A stretch of 21,468 nt of DNA from Catenibacillus sp964565805. GTDB lineage: Bacteria; Bacillota; Clostridia; Lachnospirales; Lachnospiraceae. Position numbers and translations under genes: made by a program. Positions 15,095 through 21,468 of this stretch are shown in pieces (position 1 is the stretch's first letter; each line of letters begins with the position of its first letter). The stretch spans positions 1 through 21,468 of the forward strand of contig CAZMGH010000039.1 in the NCBI GenBank assembly GCA_964565805.1, written 5' to 3'. The notes under the pieces were generated by a model, which made no database searches, was not told the DNA's origin, and was given only the letters and a program-made list of their open reading frames with translations.

Positions 15095-17281
15095 GTGGAA
15101 AAAGTATCTGAAGCGGATTTAATAAAGCGTGTAAAGGCATTTATCCTCAATGATAATTATGCCGGAGCTCTGGCGGTTGTTAAGGGCGTGGATGCGAGCC
15201 GCATAAAAAATCCTCCGGTTTTGTGTCTGATCGGAGAGGTATATATGCATGAGAAACAGTATGAGGTCGCTGAGGAAGTTTTCTTGCGGGCTTATAATCG
15301 TTCTCCGAAAAACAGGAAGATCCTGGATCTGATCACCAGTCTGTATATTGAAATGGGTGAATACGCGGAGGCTGAGTATTATTATAAGGAATTTATTTCT
15401 GTGGCGTCCAGGGACCTTCACCGCTATATTTTAAGATACCGGATCGACAAGGGAAAGGGTGAGCGCCTTTCTGTGCTCATTGATACCCTGGAGCGGCTGA
15501 AGGATTACGAATATATTGAAGAATGGGCCTATGAGCTGGCAACCCTGTATGAGGCTGCCGGTGAGGAGAAAAAGTGCATCCATGAATGTGATGAGATTGT
15601 TTTGTGGTTTGGCCACGGAGAATATGTGGATAAGGCCATTGCCTTAAAGTGTAAGCTTACAGGCGAGCCTTTGCCGAAGATGACTACTGTGGAAATGGAA
15701 CTGGAAAATGAACGCCGTTCCCAGGAGGAGGCCCGCTCCGGGGAAGCGGTCAGAGAAGCGGCTATGGCCCGGAGAGCCCGGTATGATGGCCGGGATCCTA
15801 AGCCTGCAGTCACTGAGTTTTCTCAGGCCGATGATGTTCATGTGATCAATCCGGATAATGTTCTGGAATCTGCCGGTGTGGATACGGGAATTGATACAGA
15901 TATGATCCGCAAGGCGATGGAAACGGAAAGGCCGGAAGTATCCGGACCGATGACAAATACCGGAATGCTTTTTGACGCCATGAACAGCAGCCTTGCATCC
16001 GGACAGGAGAGGGACGCCGGGGTCCTTCAGGAAACAGATCTGGAGGATGAAGATACGGATGAGGATGAAATCTTAGAGGAAGAAGATCCTATTGACGAGC
16101 TGGAAGCGCTGCTGGCAGGACTTCCGGATGAGAATATGACCGAGGAAGACCTGGATGATGATGACGACTTGGATGATGATGAAGACCTGAATGATGATGA
16201 AGACTTAGATGATGATGACGACAGTCTTGAGGTGGAAGAGGCCCTGGAGGGCATGACTGAGGACCGGGATGAGGTGATCCTGGAGCAGGCAGTCTTTGGC
16301 GGCCTGCCATCGGGAGATATGCTGGAAGATGATCTGGATGCTGAGGATGAATTTATGGAAGACGATCTGGATGCTGAGGATGAATTTATGGATGATGATC
16401 AGGTTCAGGTCCAGATTTCAGATGAGGACGAGCAGTTTTTGGCTGAGCTGTTTTCCGGTTCCGGGGACGGCGAGGAAAATGAAGACGAGGTTATGACTGA
16501 GGATGTGGCCATTCCTCAGACGGTAAAGGGTATTTTTGCCACTGTGCCGGATGTGAAAAATGTCCATCAGCAGCTGGCCATGACGTTAAGCCAGTTTGAA
16601 GCGGCAGGCACCAATTATGACGTGCTGGTTCCTTATGATGTTAACTTTGTGGTCCTCAGCAATGATAAGGCCATGAAGTCCCAGATCGCCATCGGTATTG
16701 CCAAAGCGTTAAATACCTATGGAATCTGCGATAAAAATAAGATTGTCCGGGCAAAAGCTTCGGAGTTAAACCGTCAGGATTTCTCAGTGATCTTTGATAA
16801 GATTTCCGGCGGCTGCCTGATCATTGAACAGGCGGACGAGCTTTCAGATGCTTCTGTGGCAGTGATCGAAAAGGAAGTTTACAAAGACAATCAGGATGTG
16901 GCTATTGTGCTGGAAAGCCTTCAGGATAAGCTGAAAGCCTTCTGGAAGCGCCACAAGGAGCTGCGGGGCAAGTTCTTAAACGTGATCAATGTTTCCAAGT
17001 ATAATGAAATGGAACTGGTAACTCTTGCCAAAGGATACATTGAGAAGCGGGGCTACGAGCTGTCTCCTGAGGCTGCCATTGTTTTAAGAGATTACTTTAA
17101 AAAGCATAATACAGACGAAGGTGTTATCAGTTATGAGGATGTTATGACCGTGGTGGATGACGGCATTGCCAACCTGGATAAGCGGAACATGAAAAATCTG
17201 TTTATGACAGTCCTTGATAATAAATACGAAGAAGCGGATATGTTAAAGCTTCTGCCGGAAGATTTTAAAGGCGTCCTTTAA
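15095..17281 (+). CDS. TPR protein with acidic repeat region and degenerate AAA+ (CbxX/SpoVK-like) domain
   Basis: A 728-residue cytosolic protein in three parts. Residues 1-200 are helical repeats of TPR type (YEVAEEVFLRAYNRSPKNRK, YAEAEYYYKEF). Residues about 313-470 are strongly acidic, with LDDDED-like hexad repeats and an exact-type 11-residue duplication. Residues about 474-728 align by eye with the CbxX/SpoVK AAA+ fold: FVVLSNDKAMKSQIAIGIAK sits where the P-loop should be, GGCLIIEQADEL replaces GGVLFIDEAYSL, and the later ELRGKF and KRGYELSPEAAIVL match family segments. Both nucleotide motifs are altered (no GxxGxGKT; Walker B DE is E578-Q579), so it is probably a non-hydrolysing scaffold. 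The start is GTG 15095 behind AAAGGAGA; an upstream in-frame ATG (15026) precedes a palindrome and has no ribosome-binding site. Function unknown. Confidence 0.72.
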   Translation: MEKVSEADLIKRVKAFILNDNYAGALAVVKGVDASRIKNPPVLCLIGEVYMHEKQYEVAEEVFLRAYNRSPKNRKILDLITSLYIEMGEYAEAEYYYKEFISVASRDLHRYILRYRIDKGKGERLSVLIDTLERLKDYEYIEEWAYELATLYEAAGEEKKCIHECDEIVLWFGHGEYVDKAIALKCKLTGEPLPKMTTVEMELENERRSQEEARSGEAVREAAMARRARYDGRDPKPAVTEFSQADDVHVINPDNVLESAGVDTGIDTDMIRKAMETERPEVSGPMTNTGMLFDAMNSSLASGQERDAGVLQETDLEDEDTDEDEILEEEDPIDELEALLAGLPDENMTEEDLDDDDDLDDDEDLNDDEDLDDDDDSLEVEEALEGMTEDRDEVILEQAVFGGLPSGDMLEDDLDAEDEFMEDDLDAEDEFMDDDQVQVQISDEDEQFLAELFSGSGDGEENEDEVMTEDVAIPQTVKGIFATVPDVKNVHQQLAMTLSQFEAAGTNYDVLVPYDVNFVVLSNDKAMKSQIAIGIAKALNTYGICDKNKIVRAKASELNRQDFSVIFDKISGGCLIIEQADELSDASVAVIEKEVYKDNQDVAIVLESLQDKLKAFWKRHKELRGKFLNVINVSKYNEMELVTLAKGYIEKRGYELSPEAAIVLRDYFKKHNTDEGVISYEDVMTVVDDGIANLDKRNMKNLFMTVLDNKYEEADMLKLLPEDFKGVL
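16140..16215 (+). repeat. Tandem Asp-rich hexad repeats in the TPR/pseudo-AAA+ gene
   Basis: About four 18-nt units encoding LDDDDD / LDDDED / LNDDED / LDDDDD follow each other in frame. Copy number could vary between strains. The serine-rich reading frame on the other strand is only a shadow of this repeat. Confidence 0.85.
16331..16396 (+). repeat. Tandem duplication of a 33-nt unit in the TPR/pseudo-AAA+ gene
   Basis: Two adjacent copies (16331-16363 and 16364-16396) encode DLDAEDEFMED and DLDAEDEFMDD. They differ at only a couple of bases near the end, suggesting a recent in-frame duplication. Confidence 0.9.
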
Positions 17282-17306
17282 AGGACTGCCGGGAAATGGC
17301 CGTCGG

Positions 17307-17340
17307 ATCGCTGCCAGGCAGCGATTCGGGGCTATTTTTG
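17307..17340 (+). terminator. Terminator after the TPR/pseudo-AAA+ gene
   Basis: A perfect 9-bp inverted repeat, atcgctgcc (17307-17315) and ggcagcgat (17317-17325), with partly pairing flanks, is followed after about 10 nt by TTTTTGTT. The T-run directly abuts the TetR promoter. Confidence 0.65.
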
Positions 17341-17369
17341 TTGACATAGAGTATACCGTTTGGTATAGT
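17341..17369 (+). promoter_or_regulatory. Promoter of the TetR/alpha-glucan operon
   Basis: TTGACA (17341-17346), a 17-bp spacer and TATAGT (17364-17369). The predicted start of transcription, about 17376, coincides with the AAGGAGG of the TetR gene (17376-17382), so the untranslated leader would be only about 10-12 nt. Confidence 0.85.
17350..17369 (+). promoter_or_regulatory. Palindromic operator, probably for the adjacent TetR regulator
   Basis: tatacc-gttt-ggtata (17352-17367) is a perfect 6-bp inverted repeat with a 4-bp centre, extended by an outer A/T pair. It fills the spacer and most of the -10 box. Size and placement are typical of TetR-family autoregulatory operators, where binding blocks RNA polymerase. 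Confidence 0.75.
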
Positions 17370-17387
17370 ATTACCAAGGAGGTAGCT

Positions 17388-17960
17388 ATGGATAATCGGG
17401 AAAATATACTAAAGTGCGCCCTGCATTTATTTTATGCCAAAGGCTATGACGCTGTAGGCGTACAGGAGATCGCAGATGCCGCTCAGATCACAAAACCGAC
17501 CCTTTACCACTATTTTGGCAGTAAACACGGGCTTTTGGAGAGCCTGATCGATCAGTATTATTCCATCTTTGCTAAAGCCTTGGAGAAGGCGTCGGTCTAT
17601 GACGGTGATCTTCCCATGACATTATACCGAACGGCAAAGGTTTACTTCCAGACCGTTGAGGAGAATAAAGAATTTTACAAGTTTGTCATGAGTATGATGT
17701 GTTCAGGAGAGGAAAGCGAAACCTATAAGGCCAGCGCAGGCATACGCCGTCATCAGCACCAGCTGTTTACAAATTTATTTGATCAGGCGGCAGATATAAT
17801 AGGAAATATGAACGGCCGCCAGGAGCAGTACGCCATTACATTTATAGGTTTTTTGAATCATTATCTTTTATACTGGTTCAGCCGGAAGCAAAAAGAGCAT
17901 ATTAGTGATGAACAGGCATTTTCTGTAGTCCATCAGTTTTTGCACGGGATTTACGTTTAA
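17388..17960 (+). CDS. TetR/AcrR-family transcriptional regulator
   Basis: A 190-residue repressor-type protein. The N-terminal DNA-binding domain (about 5-55) shows the family pattern: ILKCALHLFYAKGYDAVGVQEIADAAQITKPTLYHYFGSK, with TLYHYF as the recognition helix end. The C-terminal part is a helical ligand-binding and dimerisation domain that gives no hint of the effector. ATG 17388 follows AAGGAGG at 5 nt. The palindrome in its own promoter implies autorepression. The GH13 gene begins 30 nt downstream with no promoter between, so ligand release would induce the alpha-glucan genes as well. The effector could be a sugar or an unrelated small molecule. Confidence 0.92.
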   Translation: MDNRENILKCALHLFYAKGYDAVGVQEIADAAQITKPTLYHYFGSKHGLLESLIDQYYSIFAKALEKASVYDGDLPMTLYRTAKVYFQTVEENKEFYKFVMSMMCSGEESETYKASAGIRRHQHQLFTNLFDQAADIIGNMNGRQEQYAITFIGFLNHYLLYWFSRKQKEHISDEQAFSVVHQFLHGIYV

Positions 17961-17990
17961 AGGAAATTTAATTTATTGGAGGTTTTTATA

Positions 17991-19337
17991 ATGGCAGCAT
18001 GGTATGACAGTGCAGTATTTTATCACATTTATCCCTTAGGACTTTGCGGATGTCCCAAGGAGAATGACTATACCGGCGGGGGAAAAGGATTTGAACAGCT
18101 GGATCTGTGGGTGGATCATATGAAGGATCTGGGATGCACCGCGGTTTATATTGGCCCATTGTTTGAATCCGCCACCCACGGCTATGATACAACAGACTAC
18201 AAAAAGGTAGACGGGCGTTTAGGCGCCAACGAGGACTTTGCTCGGTGGGTAAAAAAGTGTCATGACGCCGGGATTAAAGTGGTGGTAGACGGGGTATTTA
18301 ACCATACAGGCCGGGATTTCGCCCCATTTAAAAATCTTATGGAGGCGCGGGAAGGCTCCTGGGGCAAGGACTGGTACTGCTGGGTGAATTTCGGCGGACA
18401 CAGCCCGTTAGGGGATGACTTTTCTTATGAATCCTGGCATGGCTTCCCGCAGCTGCCTAAGCTGAACATGGGGAATCCGGCAGTGAAGGAGTATCTTCTG
18501 GATGTGGTTCGCTATTGGGTAGATACCTTTGATATTGACGGCATCCGGCTGGACTGCGCCGATGTGCTGGATTTTGATTTTATGCGCCGTCTCCGCAGCC
18601 TGGCAAATGAGATCAAGCCGGAGTTCTGGCTTATGGGCGAGGTGATCCATGGGGACTACGGACGCTGGGCAAACAGCGAGACTCTTCATTCTGTGACCAA
18701 TTATGAGCTTCACAAAGGAATTTTTTCAGCCCATAATTCTCATAATTATTTTGAAATGGCTCATTCCATCCGGCGTCTTTATGATAAAAATTACGGCATC
18801 TGCAAAGACGCCCGTCTGTACAACTTTGTAGATAATCATGACGTGGACCGGATCTACGATAAGCTGGAAAATAAAAAGAATCTTTTCCCTGTGTACACCT
18901 TTTTGTTTACCACCATCGGCATACCGTCCATTTATTACGGCTCTGAGTGGGGCATTGCGGGGCACAAGGAAAATGGCAGCGATGACGGCCTGAGACCGGC
19001 CATCGACCTGAAAACCTTTAAGGCGCCAAATCCTGAGCTGGAGGCGTTTATTACAAAGCTGGCCCACATTCATGGTCAGTGTCCGGAGCTTAGCTTTGGG
19101 GAGCAGGTGGAGCTTTTGCTGGCAAACCGTCAGTACGCTTATGCCAGAATTTATGAAGGAAAGGCCTGCATCGCTATTTTAAATAACGATGAGAAGGAGG
19201 CACAGCTTCATCTGCGGCTGCCCTTTGCGGGAACAAAGTGCCAGAACCTGATCACTGGGGAGCCGGTGGATGTAAGTCAGGGCAGCATCGCCTGGACGAT
19301 CCCGGGAAACAGCGGGACCGTGCTGCGCCTTGAGTGA
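17991..19337 (+). CDS. GH13 alpha-amylase-family glycoside hydrolase, cytosolic
   Basis: A 448-residue enzyme of the alpha-amylase clan with no signal peptide, so it acts on imported maltodextrins or glycogen. The (beta/alpha)8 barrel begins almost at residue 1 (AVFYHIYPLGLCG). The catalytic residues are the nucleophile D188 in GIRLDCADV, the acid/base E217 in LMGEVIHGDYG and D284 in FVDNHDVDRI; DGVFNHTG is conserved region I. A C-terminal beta domain (about 365-448) closes the protein. It is compact and lacks the N-terminal domain of neopullulanases. Specificity (amylase, alpha-glucosidase, cyclomaltodextrinase) cannot be decided from sequence. ATG 17991 with TTGGAGG at 8 nt is preferred over a TTG at 17976, which lies in that ribosome-binding site. 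Confidence 0.9.
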   Translation: MAAWYDSAVFYHIYPLGLCGCPKENDYTGGGKGFEQLDLWVDHMKDLGCTAVYIGPLFESATHGYDTTDYKKVDGRLGANEDFARWVKKCHDAGIKVVVDGVFNHTGRDFAPFKNLMEAREGSWGKDWYCWVNFGGHSPLGDDFSYESWHGFPQLPKLNMGNPAVKEYLLDVVRYWVDTFDIDGIRLDCADVLDFDFMRRLRSLANEIKPEFWLMGEVIHGDYGRWANSETLHSVTNYELHKGIFSAHNSHNYFEMAHSIRRLYDKNYGICKDARLYNFVDNHDVDRIYDKLENKKNLFPVYTFLFTTIGIPSIYYGSEWGIAGHKENGSDDGLRPAIDLKTFKAPNPELEAFITKLAHIHGQCPELSFGEQVELLLANRQYAYARIYEGKACIAILNNDEKEAQLHLRLPFAGTKCQNLITGEPVDVSQGSIAWTIPGNSGTVLRLE

Positions 19338-19343
19338 TCTTTT

Positions 19344-19371
19344 TATGGCCTGAGGGATAAGGCCATATTTT
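19344..19371 (+). terminator. Weak terminator or attenuator between the GH13 gene and glgB
   Basis: tatggcc (19344-19350) pairs with ggccata (19361-19367), and TTTT follows. The stem is only 7 bp with a 10-nt loop, so termination would be partial, which would lower expression of the branching enzyme relative to the GH13 enzyme. Confidence 0.45.
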
Positions 19372-19374
19372 GGC

Positions 19375-19416
19375 GGAAGTCGCGAAAGGAGACTTCCCCT
19401 GCGGCCTGAAAGGCCG
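19375..19416 (+). other. Two further hairpins in the glgB leader
   Basis: ggaagtc (19375-19381) pairs with gacttcc (19391-19397), and cggcct (19402-19407) with aggccg (19411-19416). The second ends 2 nt before the AAGGAGG of glgB (19419-19425). With the hairpin at 19344-19367, the 93-nt leader is almost fully structured. Confidence 0.5.
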
Positions 19417-19430
19417 GGAAGGAGGAGAAA

Positions 19431-21419
19431 ATGATGAATCACAGGATCACCGATCTGGATGTGTATCTGTTTAGCGCAGGGACGCACTATGAGATCTATA
19501 ATAAAATGGGGGCCCACATAGATAAAGAAGCAGGAAAAGAGGGCGTTTATTTTGCCGTGTGGGCGCCAAACGCAGCCGCAGTCAGTGTGGTTGGAGATTT
19601 TAATGAGTGGCAGCCAGGGGAGAATCCTATGGAGCCGGTGAAGGATTCCGGCATCTATGAGGTGTTTATCCCGGATCTTAAGGTGGGAGACTTGTATAAA
19701 TTTGCCATTGAGACAAAAAAGGGGGACATTTTATTTAAGGCTGACCCTTATGGAAATGAGTCACAGCTCCGCCCGGATAACGCCTCTGTGGTGGCGGATA
19801 TTTCCGACTATACATGGGATGACGGGGCATGGCAGGAGGAAAAGAAAAATTCTTCCGCACTGGATAAGCCCATGTCCATTTATGAAGTGCATCTGGGTTC
19901 CTGGAAAAAGGATGAGACTGGGGCAAATTGCGGGTTCCGCACCTACCGGGATCTGGCGCCGGAGCTAGCAGACTATGTGAACTATATGGGATACACCCAT
20001 GTGGAGCTTATGGGCATTGCGGAGCATCCCTTTGATGGTTCCTGGGGGTATCAGGTAACCGGATATTATGCCCCCACAAGCCGCTATGGAAGTGCTCAGG
20101 ACTTTATGTATATGGTGGATTATCTTCACCAGAGAGGCATCGGTGTGATCCTGGACTGGGTGCCGGCCCATTTCCCAAAGGATGCCCACGGGCTGGGACG
20201 TTTTGACGGGGAAGCGGTTTATGAACATCCGGACTGGAGACGGGGAGAGCACGCCCACTGGGGCACTTACGTGTTTAATTATGAGCGCCCTCAGGTGAAA
20301 AACTTCCTTGTGGCAAATGCTCTTTTCTGGATTGAAAAGTTTCATGTAGACGGCCTTCGGGTAGATGCGGTGGCTTCCATGCTGTATCTGGATTATGGCC
20401 GTCAGGATGGGGAATGGCTTCCAAACAAAGACGGAGGCAATAAAAATTACGAAGCTATTGAATTTTTAAAACACTTAAACTCCATTATCCGTCAAAGAAA
20501 TCCGGGAGCGATGATGATCGCTGAGGAATCCACAGCATTTCCTAAGGTTTCCAGGCCGCCGGAGGACGGAGGACTTGGCTTTACCTATAAGTGGAACATG
20601 GGATGGATGCACGATTTCCTGGAATATATGAAGACGGATCCGTATTTCAGACAGTATCATCAAAATCAGCTGACATTTAGCTTCAGCTATACCTACAGTG
20701 AAAATTACGTGCTTGTCCTTTCCCATGACGAGGTGGTTCATCTTAAGTGCTCCATGATCAATAAAATGCCCGGGGAGCTTCCGGATAAATTCGGTAATCT
20801 TCGAGCTGCCTATGGTTTGATGGTGGCGCATCCCGGGAAAAAGCTTTTATTTATGGGGCAGGATTTTGCCCAGTTTAGAGAGTGGAGCGAGGAGCGGAGT
20901 CTGGACTGGTATCTGCTGGACACTCAGCCGACAAACCGTCAGCTGAATGACTATGTGAAGGCCCTCCTTCATCTGTATAAAGGGCATCCGGCCCTGTATG
21001 AGCAGGACTGCCATGAGGGCGGTTTTGAGTGGATCAATGGGGCGGACGCAGAGCATAATATGCTCACTTTCTGCCGCATGACAAAGGATAAAAAGCGCTG
21101 CCTGCTCTTCCACTTTAACTTCTCACCGGTGGTTTATGAAAAGCACCGGGTAGGGGCTCTGTGTCCGGGAGAGTACCGTCAGATCTTTTCCAGCGATGCT
21201 AAGGAATATGGCGGCAGCGGCAAGTATGGCCTGGTGACCATAAAAGCATCAGGAACCCCATGGGATTTTAAAGATTATTCCCTTGTATTTGATGTTCCCG
21301 CTTATGGTGTGGCGGTCTTTGAGTTTGATTATGTGAAGCCCATTAAGAACCGTCTCCGGGCCGGAACAAAGATCGTCCGGAGAAAACTGGGCTGCAAAAA
21401 ATATGTGGCAAAAGAGTAA
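19431..21419 (+). CDS. glgB: 1,4-alpha-glucan (glycogen) branching enzyme
   Basis: A 662-residue cytosolic enzyme that cuts alpha-1,4-glucan chains and rejoins them by alpha-1,6 bonds. The N-terminal CBM48 domain (about 20-125; GVYFAVWAPNAAAVSVVGDFNEW) is followed by the GH13_8 barrel with DWVPAHFP (region I), the nucleophile D312 in GLRVDAVASM, the acid/base E365 in MIAEEST and D433 in LSHDEV. A C-terminal all-beta domain and a basic tail end the protein. Length is normal for bacterial GlgB. Two ATGs in tandem (19431, 19434) both suit the AAGGAGG at 19419. It stands apart from any glgC/A/P genes in this window and probably belongs to the TetR-GH13 operon. Confidence 0.95.
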   Translation: MMNHRITDLDVYLFSAGTHYEIYNKMGAHIDKEAGKEGVYFAVWAPNAAAVSVVGDFNEWQPGENPMEPVKDSGIYEVFIPDLKVGDLYKFAIETKKGDILFKADPYGNESQLRPDNASVVADISDYTWDDGAWQEEKKNSSALDKPMSIYEVHLGSWKKDETGANCGFRTYRDLAPELADYVNYMGYTHVELMGIAEHPFDGSWGYQVTGYYAPTSRYGSAQDFMYMVDYLHQRGIGVILDWVPAHFPKDAHGLGRFDGEAVYEHPDWRRGEHAHWGTYVFNYERPQVKNFLVANALFWIEKFHVDGLRVDAVASMLYLDYGRQDGEWLPNKDGGNKNYEAIEFLKHLNSIIRQRNPGAMMIAEESTAFPKVSRPPEDGGLGFTYKWNMGWMHDFLEYMKTDPYFRQYHQNQLTFSFSYTYSENYVLVLSHDEVVHLKCSMINKMPGELPDKFGNLRAAYGLMVAHPGKKLLFMGQDFAQFREWSEERSLDWYLLDTQPTNRQLNDYVKALLHLYKGHPALYEQDCHEGGFEWINGADAEHNMLTFCRMTKDKKRCLLFHFNFSPVVYEKHRVGALCPGEYRQIFSSDAKEYGGSGKYGLVTIKASGTPWDFKDYSLVFDVPAYGVAVFEFDYVKPIKNRLRAGTKIVRRKLGCKKYVAKE

Positions 21420-21439
21420 AGATATATGTCCGTTGGAGG

Positions 21440-21468
21440 GGCGCCCCAGGCAAAAGCCTGCGGCGCCT
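21440..21468 (+). terminator. Terminator stem after glgB, cut by the window end
   Basis: ggcgcc (21440-21445) pairs with ggcgcc (21462-21467) and caggc (21447-21451) with gcctg (21456-21460). Together they make an 11-bp stem with one C-C mismatch and an AAAA loop. The expected T-run would fall just past the window, so termination is inferred from the stem alone. Confidence 0.6.

Noticed and set aside
16027..16254. Serine-rich minus-strand open frame
   Set aside because: It is a direct by-product of the GAT/GAC/GAA/GAG repeats that encode the acidic linker on the plus strand.

Overview
The window reads as a chromosomal segment from a gut-type Lachnospiraceae (Clostridia, Bacillota). The support is indirect: strong AAGGAGG ribosome-binding sites, consensus sigma-A promoters, VanS-like two-component genes, an Rpn/PD-(D/E)XK nuclease of a type common in that family, sortase-built pili, and a hydrolase resembling phloretin hydrolase of Eubacterium ramulus. 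It comes from a draft assembly: exactly 100 N lie at 3574-3673. No rRNA, tRNA, CRISPR array or insertion sequence was seen.

Layout. (1) 1-2458: the distal part of a pilus locus, visibly more GC-rich than the rest. It holds the LPSTG tail of a surface protein, a class C (pilin-polymerising) sortase, a small LPQTG pilin and a second sortase, tightly packed. (2) 2455-3922: a promoter, a 16-bp RNA hairpin, an Rpn-family nuclease gene broken by the assembly gap, and a strong terminator. (3) 3985-6882: an OmpR-type response regulator and a six-helix sensor histidine kinase. (4) 7999-6864, minus strand: a DAPG/phloretin-hydrolase-family enzyme and a conserved 88-residue protein of unknown function in one operon. 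(5) 8005-14829: a perfect-consensus promoter driving three overlapping genes that look like a JetA/JetB/JetC (MukF/MukE/MukB-like) SMC complex. No JetD nuclease gene is present in the window. (6) 15095-17281: a TPR protein with a long acidic repeat region and a C-terminal AAA+ domain whose nucleotide-binding motifs are eroded. (7) 17341-21468: a TetR regulator with an operator inside its own promoter, a cytosolic GH13 alpha-glucosidase/amylase and a glycogen branching enzyme, probably one alpha-glucan operon.

How the genes work together. The pilin and sortases form a cell-wall pilus assembly unit. The SMC genes should make a kleisin-KITE-SMC complex that loads on or extrudes DNA. Because the Wadjet nuclease subunit is missing and the Walker B glutamate is replaced by Asn, this is either a divergent chromosomal condensin or a defence-like complex with another effector. 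The adjacent TPR/pseudo-AAA+ protein is the obvious but unproven candidate partner. The TetR operon couples maltodextrin cleavage to glycogen branching under an unknown ligand. The most promising targets for an undescribed system are the JetD-less SMC operon and its pseudo-ATPase neighbour at 8005-17281.
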